Positions 56,346 through 64,000 of a DNA stretch of 64,000 nt are shown one piece after another. How positions within the stretch are numbered: the stretch's first letter is position 1; each line of letters starts with the position of its first letter. The stretch lies in contig CM054063.1 of the NCBI GenBank assembly GCA_028641055.1, positions 42,479,304 to 42,543,303 of the forward strand. Direction: 5' to 3'. A model generated the notes under the pieces. That model did no database searches. It was given only the letters and a program-made list of their open reading frames with translations, and was not told the origin of the DNA. The stretch is from Alopecurus myosuroides (Eukaryota > Streptophyta > Magnoliopsida > Poales > Poaceae). Both the position numbers and the translations under genes were made by a program.

Positions 56346-56790
56346 CATCTTTCCCGTGTGCTCAATTCTTTCTCGTGTGCATTCAGTCGGGCACACGGCA
56401 TTGATTTTCTTTGCCGTGTGTCGCACACGGTAAAGAAAAACGCACGGTTTAGTACATAAGAAGACACGCGGCAAAGAAAGGCACACGGCAAAAACCAACA
56501 AAAACACACGGTAAAGAAAACGCACGGCAAAGATAACTGCCACGTGGCCATTCTGCTGCGGACGGAACGGAATTTTTTCTTTAGTTCTTCGCCGTGTGCA
56601 TGCACACGGCAAAGATATGTCCTTTACCGTGTGCATGCACACGGCAAAGAACTGACATTGAATCCCACTTTTCTATGCCCACGGGAAGAATTTTTCTTCA
56701 TTTCTTTGCCCTGTGCATGCACACGGCAAAGATTTTTTCAGTCTTTGCCGTGTGCATGCAAACGGCAAAGAAGTTTTTATTTTTTCTTCC
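56346..56790. mobile_element. Outer CACTA remnant with TTTGCCGTGTGC hairpins
   Basis: Continues the terminus at 41304-41317 across the 15-kb insertion. It contains many TTTGCCGTGTGC...GCACACGGCAAAG inverted pairs (for example at about 56590-56615, 56622-56650 and 56703-56730), the subterminal motif of a different grass CACTA family. It has no coding region and gives way to the satellite spacer, so it is an end fragment or an internally deleted copy. Confidence 0.65.
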
Positions 56791-58900
56791 AAAATAGCTT
56801 GTTTATTTTATAATTACAATATTTAACTTTATTTATCAATTTATAAAAATTCCCCTTGTTTATTATGGCCTACCCTAACACAAGCATGCAACTAGTTTGA
56901 CATTTCTACCCCCTTTCGACGCTGTTACCGCGTGTTTCCGTATAAGTCATGTATTTCTCCAGCGGAGGTAGAGTTTCACCGGAGGGGGGCTACGGAGCTT
57001 CTGGATCCCAACACAAGCTAGGGGGTTCCATACCATGTTAGTATATGTGTGTTGTGTGCTTTGGATGGCAAAGATTGCACTCCGGGGCGCGGGCCCCTTA
57101 ACCGGCATCCACTTCTCTCTCGTAAGTTTACACGCGCTTATAGGGTGAAACTCCCGTATCGAACGAAACATCGTGAAACTTCCGAAGAGTTGTGTGATAC
57201 CAATGTGTATTTGGTTGCTATGGACTACCCTAACACAACCAAGCAACTGGTTCCACATTGCTACCCCCTTTCGACGTTGTTACCGCGTGTTTCTGTATAA
57301 GTCCAATATTTCTCCACCGGGTCTAGGGTTTCACCGGAGGGGGGGCTACGGAGCGTCTGGATCCCAACACAAGATAGGGGGTGCCATAACATGTTAGTAT
57401 AGTTGTGTTTTGTGCTTTGGATGGCAAAGATTGCACTCCGGGGTGCAGGCCGCTTCACCGGCATCCACTTCTCTCTCGTGAGTTTACACGCGCTTATAGG
57501 GTGAAACTCCCGTATCGGACGAAACATCATGAATCTTTCGAAGAGTTGTGATCTACCAATGTGTATTGGGTTTCTATGGACTACCCTAACACAATCAAGA
57601 AACTAGTTCCACATTGCTACCCCCTTTCGATGCCGTTACGACGTGTTTCCGTATAAGTCCGGTATTTCTCCAGCGGGTCTAGGGTTTCACTGGAGGGGGG
57701 CTTCGGAGCGTCTGGATCCCAACACAAGCTAGGGGGGTTCCGTACCATGTTAGTATAGTTGTGTTGTGTGCTTTGTGTTGCAAAATATTGCACTCCCGGG
57801 TGCGGGCCGCTTCACCGGCACCAACTTCTCTCTCTAGAGTTTACACGCGCTTATAGGGTGAAACTCCCGTATCGGACGAAATATCGTGAATCTTCCGAAG
57901 AGTTGTGTGCTATCAATGTGTATTTTGTTTCTATGGACAACCTTAACACAACAAAGCAACTTGTTCCACATTGCTACCCCTTTCGACGCCGTTACCGCGT
58001 GTTTCCATATAAGTGCGGTATTTCTCCAGCGGGTCCAGGGTTTCACCGGAGGGGGGGCTACGGAGCGTATGGATCCCAACACAAGTTAGGGGGTGCCGTA
58101 CAATGTTAGTATAGTTGTGTTGTGTGATTTGGATGGCAAATATTGCACTCTGGGGTGCGGGCCGCTTCACCGGCATCCACTTCTTCTTGTGAGTTTACCA
58201 CGCTTATAGGGTGAAACTCCCGTATCGGACGAAACATCGTGAATCTTCTGAAGAGTTGTGTTCTACCAATGTGTATTGACTTTCTATGGACTACCATAAC
58301 AATAATGAAACTAGTTCCACATTGCTACCACATATCGACGCCGTTACCGCGTGTTTCCGTATAAGTCTGGTATTTCTCCAACGGAGGTAGGGTTTCAACG
58401 GAGGGGGGCTACGGAGCGTCTGGATCCCAACACAAGCTAGGGGGTGCCATACCATGTTAGTATAGTTGTGTTGTGTGCTTTGGATGGCAAATATTGCACT
58501 CCGGGGTGCGGGCCGCTTCACCGGCATCCACTTCTCTCTCGTGAGTTTACACGCGCTTATAGGGTGAAACTCTCGTATCGGACGAAACATCGTGAATCTT
58601 CCGAAGAGTTGTGTTCTTACAATGTGTATTGGGTTGATATGGACTACCCTAACACAACCAAGCAACTAGTTCCAGTTTTCTACCCCCTTTCGACACTGTT
58701 ACAACGTGTTTCCGTATAAGTCCGGTATTTCTCCAGCGGAGCTGGGGTTTCACCGGAGGGGGGCTACAAAGCGTCTGGATCCAAACACAATATAGGGGGT
58801 GCCATACCATGTCAGTATAGGTCTGTTGTGTGCTTTGTATGGAAAAGATTGCACTCTGGGGTGTGGGCCGCTTCAACGGCATCCACTTCTCTCTAAGGAG

Positions 58901-59335
58901 TTTACATGAGATTCCATCTAGGATTCTTCGGAGAGGAGCTCCGGAGCACCGGAATGACCAAACAAAATAGTTGTTGCAATACCATGTGTTTACAAGATAT
59001 GGGATAGACACACAAGTTGAACACTTCCCTATATATAGCGACTCTCGGGTGTTGCCTAAAACGACGCAGGTCGGTGGTGGAATCCAAACACAATATTGAG
59101 TTTCATAAGAGGTTAGACTAATAATATTATATAATAGTAATAATTTAATATTGAACATAATAATAATAATAATATGCAGAGTAAATAGAAAAATAAAAAT
59201 AAAAATTCTTTGCCGTGTGCATGCACACGGCAAAGATTTTTTTCCAGTCTTTGCCGTGTGCATGCACACGGTAAAGAATTTGTGTTTTATTTTTTATCCG
59301 AAAATAGCTTGTTTAATTTATAATTAGAATATTTA
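58901..59335 (+). repeat. Non-satellite insert block in the higher-order repeat, copy 1
   Basis: A monomer breaks off at GGAGTTTACATGAGATTCC and ~300 bp of other DNA follows (AGGAGCTCCGGAGCACCGGA, TATATATAGCGACTCTCGGG, an AATAATAATAATAAT run). Then come two CTTTGCCGTGTGCATGCACA-type hairpins and an AT-rich spacer before monomers resume. Confidence 0.85.
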
Positions 59336-62300
59336 ATTTTATTTATCAATTTATAAAAAATCCCCTTGTTTATTATGGCCTACCCTAACACAAGCATGCA
59401 ACAATTTTTACATTTCTACCCCCTTTCGACGACGTTACCGCGTGTTTCTGTATAAGTCCGGTATTTCTCTAGCGGAGGTAGGATTTCACCACGAGAGGGC
59501 TATGGAGCGTATGGCCCAATACAAGCTAGGGGGTTCCATACCTTGTTAGTATAGGTGTGTTGTGTGCTTTTTATGGCAAAGATTGCACTCCTGGGTGTAG
59601 GCCGCTTCACCGGCATCCACTTCTCTCTCGTGAGTTTACACGCTCTTATAGGGTGAAACTCCCGTATCGAACGAAACATCGTGAATCTTCCGAAGAGTTG
59701 TGTTCTACCAATGTGTATTGGGTTGCAATGGACTACCCTAACACAACCAAGCAACTAGTTCCACATTTCTACCCCCTTTCGACGATCGTCACAGCGTGTT
59801 TCCGTATAAGTCCGGTATTTCTCTAGCGGGTCTAGGGTTTCACCGGATGGGGGGCTTTGGAGCGTCTGGATCCCAACACAAGCTAGGGGGTGCCATACCA
59901 TGTTAGTATAGTTGTGTTGTGTGCTTTGGATGGCAAAGATTGCACTCCGGGATGCGGGTCGCTTCACCGGCATCCACTTCTCTCTCGTGAGTTTACACGC
60001 GCTTATAGGGTGAAACTCCCGTATCGGACGAAACATCGTGAATATTCCCAACAGTTGTGTGATACCAATGTGTATTGGGTTGCTATGGACTACCCTAACA
60101 CAACCAAGCAACTAGTTCCACATTGCTACCACCCTTCGACGCCGTTGCCGCGTGTTTCCGTATAAGTCCGGTATTTCTTCAGCGGGTCTAGGGTTTCACC
60201 AGAAGGGGGGCTACGGAGCGTATGGATCCCAACACAATCTAGCGCGTTCCATACCATGTTAGTATAGTTGGGTAGTGTGATTTGGATGGCAAAGATTGCA
60301 CTTCGGGGTGTGGGCCGCTTCACCGGCATCCACTTCTCTCTCGTGAGTTTACACGCGCTTATAGGGTGAAACTCCCGTATACGACGAAACATCGTGAATC
60401 TTTCGAAGATTTGAGTTCTACCAATGTGTATTGGGTTTCTATGTACTACCCTAAGACAACTAAGCAACCAGTTCCACATTGCTACCCCCTTTCGACGCCG
60501 TTACCGCGTGTTTCCGTATAAGTCCGGTATTTCTCCATCGGGTCTAGGGTTTCACCGGAGGGGGGGGGGGCTTCGGAGCGTCTGGATCCCAACACAAGCT
60601 AGGGGGTGCCATACCATGTTAGCATAGTTGTGTTCTGTTCTTTGGATGGAAAATATTGCACTCCGGGGTGCGGGCCGCTTCACCGGCATCCACTTTCTCT
60701 CTCGTGAGTTTACACGCGCTTATAGGGTGAAACTCCCGTATCGGACGAAACATCCTGAATCTTCCAAAGAGTTGTGTTCTACCAATGTGTATTGGGTTTC
60801 TATAGACTATCCTAACACAACCAACCAACTAGTTCCACATTGCTACCCCCTTTCGACATCGTTACCGCGTGTTTCCGTGTAAGTCCGGTATTTCTCCAGC
60901 GGGTCTAGGGTTTCACCGGAGGGGCGCCACGGAGCGTGTGGATCCCAACACAAGCTAGGGGGTGCCATAACATGTTATTATAGGTGTCTTGTGTGATTTG
61001 GATGGCAAATATTGCACTCCGGGGTGCGGGCCGCTTCACCGGCATCCACTTCTCTCTCATGAGTTTACACGCACTTATAGGGTGAAACTCCCGTATCGGA
61101 CGAAACATCTTGAATATTCCGAATAGTTGTGTTCTACCAATGTGTATTGTGTTTCTATGGACTACCCTAACACAAGCATGAAACTATTTTGACATTGCTA
61201 CCCTTCTTCGACGTCGTTGCCGCGTGTTTCCGTATAAGTCCGGTATTTCTCCAGCGGGTCTAGGGTTTCACCGGAGGGGGGGCTACGGAGCGTATGGATC
61301 CCAACACAATCTACGGAGTGCCATACCATGTTAGTATAGTTGTGTCATGTGCTTGGATGGCAAATATTGCACTTTGGGGTGCGGGCCGCTTCACCGGCAT
61401 CCACTTCTCTCTCGTGAGTTTACACGCGCTTATAGGGTGAAACTCCCGTATACGACGAAACATCGTGAATCTTCCGAAGATTTGTGTTCTAACAATGTGT
61501 ATTGGGTTTCTATGGACTACCCTAACACAATCAAGAAACTAGTTCCACATTGCTACCCCCTTTCGATGCCGTTACGGCGTGTTTCCGTATAAGTCCGGTA
61601 TTTCTCCAGCGGGTCTAGGGTTTCACTGGAGGGGGGCTTCGGAGCGTCTGGATCCCAACACAAGCTAGGGGGGTTCCATACCATGTTATTATAGTTGTGT
61701 TGTGTGCTTTGTATTGCAAAATATTGCACTCCCTGGTGCGGGCCGCTTCACCGGCACCAACTTCTCTCTCTAGAGTTTACACGCGCTTATAGGGTGAAAC
61801 TCCCGTATCGGACGAAACATCGTGAATCTTCCGAAGAGTTGTGTGCTATCAATGTGTATTGGGTTTCTATGGACTACCTTAACACAACAAAGCAACTAGT
61901 TCCACATTGCTACCCCTTTCGACGCCGTTACCGCGTGTTTCCATATAAGTGCGGTATTTCTCCAGCGGGTCCAGGGTTTCACCGGAGGGGGGCTACGGAG
62001 CGTATGGATCCCAACACAAGTTAGGGGGTTCCATACCATGTTAGTATAGTTGTGTTGTGTGATTTGGATGGCAAATATTGCACTCTGGGGTGCGGGCCGC
62101 TTCACCGGCATCCACTTCTTCTTGTGAGTTTACCACGCTTACAGGGTGAAACTCCCGTATCGGATGAAACATCGTGAATCTTCTAAAGAGTTGTGTTCTA
62201 CCAATGTGTATTGAGTTTATATGGACTACCATAAAAATAATGAAACTAGTTCCACATTGCTACCCCCTATCGACGCTGTTACCGCGTGTTTCCGTATAAG

Positions 62301-62834
62301 TCTGGTATTTCTCCAACGGAGGTAGGGTTTAAACGGAGGGGGGCTACGGAGCGTCTGGATCCCAACACAAGCTAGGGGGTGCCATACCATGTTAGTATAG
62401 TTGTGTTGTGTGCTTTGGATGGCAAATATTGCACTCCGGGGTGCGGGCCGCTTCACTGGCATCCACTTCTCTCTCGTGAGTTTACACGCGCTTATAGGGT
62501 GAAACTCCCGTATCGGACGAAACATCGTGAATCTTCCGAAGAGTTGTGTTCTTACAATGTGTATTGGGTTGATATGGACTACCCTAACACAACCAAGCAA
62601 CTAGTTACACTTTTCTACCCCCTTTCGACACTGTTACAACGTGTTTCCGTATAAGTCCGGTATTTCTCCAGCGGAGGTAGGGTTTCACCGGAGGGGGCTA
62701 CAAAGCGTCTGGATCCGAACACAATATAGGGGGTGCCATACCATGCCAGTATAGGTCTGTTGTGTGCTTTGTATGGCAAAGATTGAACTCTGGGGTGTGG
62801 GCCGCTTCAACGGCATCCACTTCTCTCTAAGGAG

Positions 62835-63235
62835 TTTACATGAGATTCCATCTAGGATTCTTCGGAGAGGAGCTCCGGAGCACCGGAATGACCAAAAAAA
62901 ATAGTTGTTGCAATACCATGTGTTTACAAGCTATGGGATAGACACATAAGTTGAACACTTCCCTATATATAGCGACTCTCGGGTGTTGCCTAAAACGACG
63001 CCGGTCGGCGGTGGAATCCAAACACAATATTGAGTTTCATAAGAGGTTAGACTAATAATATTATATAATAGTAATAATTTAATATTGAACGTAATAATAA
63101 TAATAATAATATGTAGAGTAAATAGAAAAATAAAAATAAAAACTCTTTGCCGTGTGCATGCACACGGTAAAGAATTTGTTTTTTTATTTTTTATCCGAAA
63201 ATAGCTTGTTTAATTTATAATTACAATATTTAATT
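62835..63235 (+). repeat. Non-satellite insert block in the higher-order repeat, copy 2
   Basis: Nearly identical to 58901-59335 at the same monomer position, but with one TTTGCCGTGTGC hairpin instead of two. This accounts for most of the ~40-bp difference between the two higher-order spacings. Confidence 0.85.
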
Positions 63236-64000
63236 TTATTTATCAATTTATAAAAAATCCCCTTGTTTATTATGGCCTACCCTAACACAAGCATGCAACA
63301 ATTTTTACATTTCTACCCCCTTTCGACGCCGTTACCTCCTGTTTCTGTATAAGTCCGGTATTTCTCCAACGGAGGTAGGATTTCACCACGAGAGGGCTAT
63401 GGAGCGTCTGGATCCCAACACAAGCTAGGGGGTTGCATAACTTGTTAGTATAGGTGTGTTGTGTGCTTTTTATGGCAAAGATTGCACTCCTGGGTGTAGG
63501 CCGCTTCACGGGCATCCACTTCTCTCTCGTGAGTTTACACGCGCTTATAGGGTGAAACTCTCGTATCGGACGAAACATCGTGAATCTTCCGAAGAGTTGT
63601 GTTGTAAAATTGTGTATTGTGTTGCAATGGACTACCCTAACACAACCAAGAAAATAGTTTCACATTTCTACCCCCTTTCGACGCCGTCACAGCGTGTTTC
63701 CGTATAAGTCCGGTATTTCTCTAGCGGGTCTAGGGTTTCACCGGATGGGGGGCTTTGGAGCGTCTGGATCCGAACACAAGCTAGGGGGTGCCATACCATG
63801 TTAGTATAGTTGTGTTGTGTGCTTTGGATGGCAAAGATTGCACTCCGGGATGTGGGTCGCTTCACCGGCATCCACTTCTCTCTCGTGAGTTTACACGCGC
63901 TTATAGGGGTGAAACTCCCGTATCGGACGAAACATCATGAATATTCCCAACAGTTGTGTGATACCAATGTGTATTGGGTTGCTATGGACTACCCTAACAC

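Larger units (their letters stand above)
56791..64000 (+). repeat. ~355-bp satellite array with ~3.9-kb higher-order structure
   Basis: The landmark (T)TTCGA(C/T)G occurs at 56917, 57272, 57628, 57984, 58336, 58691, 59427, 59780, 60137, 60493, 60854, 61209, 61564, 61920, 62271, 62626, 63316 and 63679, a ~355-bp period broken twice by insert blocks. Monomers 3935 bp apart share private variants. Examples are CTCTCTAGAGTTTACAC at ~57830 and ~61765, TTCTTCTTGTGAGTTTACC at ~58183 and ~62117, and a CATAACAATAATG/CATAAAAATAATG pair. An AT-rich spacer (TTTATCAATTTATAAAA) recurs at 56831, 59341 and 63238. The array continues beyond the window and is inverted relative to 4762-5716. Confidence 0.92.

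Noticed and set aside
56944..63871. Many 60-124-aa ORFs on both strands
   Set aside because: They repeat monomer by monomer in the satellite, so they are treated as repeat, not genes.

Overview
The window is intergenic DNA from a large grass genome. It is almost entirely transposable elements nested in one another and in a ~355-bp satellite, with no ordinary host gene that is clearly intact. The evidence for a grass is a set of element types: Ty3/gypsy elements with a tRNA-Asp primer site, CACTA elements with ACCGGTT-, GCCGTCGGC- and TTTGCCGTGTGC-type subterminal motifs, Stowaway and Helitron termini, and a MEG/ESF1-like cysteine-rich peptide. Pooideae (Triticeae or Aveneae relatives) fits best, but the species cannot be fixed from the sequence.

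Layout. 1-4761 is the 3' end of a Tekay-like gypsy element with an internally deleted body and a 4.45-kb LTR, inserted in the satellite (4762-5716). 6720-7985 is a ~205-bp tandem array, followed by a broken acidic-tailed ORF (8257-8823, minus). 8954-19112 is a full-length but broken Athila-type gypsy element on the minus strand. 19945-23214 is probably Helitron-derived. 23215-28795 is a broken Ty1/copia element whose 3' LTR is cut by a CACTA-type terminus. 29.8-41.3 kb is a graveyard: CACTA ends at 31.2 and 38.8 kb, a diverged inverted dimer of the satellite at 31.8-32.6 kb, a 1.76-kb Helitron (36132-37890) holding a Stowaway MITE, a LINE fragment, and a cysteine-rich peptide exon with a decayed paralogue.

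The centrepiece is a 15.0-kb CACTA transposon at 41318-56342, with a GCA target duplication, inserted 14 bp inside the end of another CACTA element. It carries a TNP2 transposase (51596-54919), a spliced eight-exon gene joining a Transposase_24-like region to a Ulp1-type cysteine protease (41781-45627), a two-exon coiled-coil/transmembrane gene (55080-55546) and a small ORF (45865-46257). Its cargo-like genes are a two-exon DEDDy 3'-5' exonuclease (47666-48442) and an AP2/ERF-domain protein (48918-49568). It also contains an internal tandem duplication and four tandem hairpins with paired, compensatory changes (50645-51285). The transposase carries two in-frame TAA stops and the Ulp1 gene one, so this copy is probably not autonomous, although splice sites and catalytic residues elsewhere look intact.

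56861-64000 is the satellite again, in the opposite orientation to the left array. It is organised as a ~3.9-kb higher-order repeat in which a transposon-derived hairpin and an AT-rich spacer have been co-amplified. All protein calls rest on motif recognition by eye; no database search was possible.
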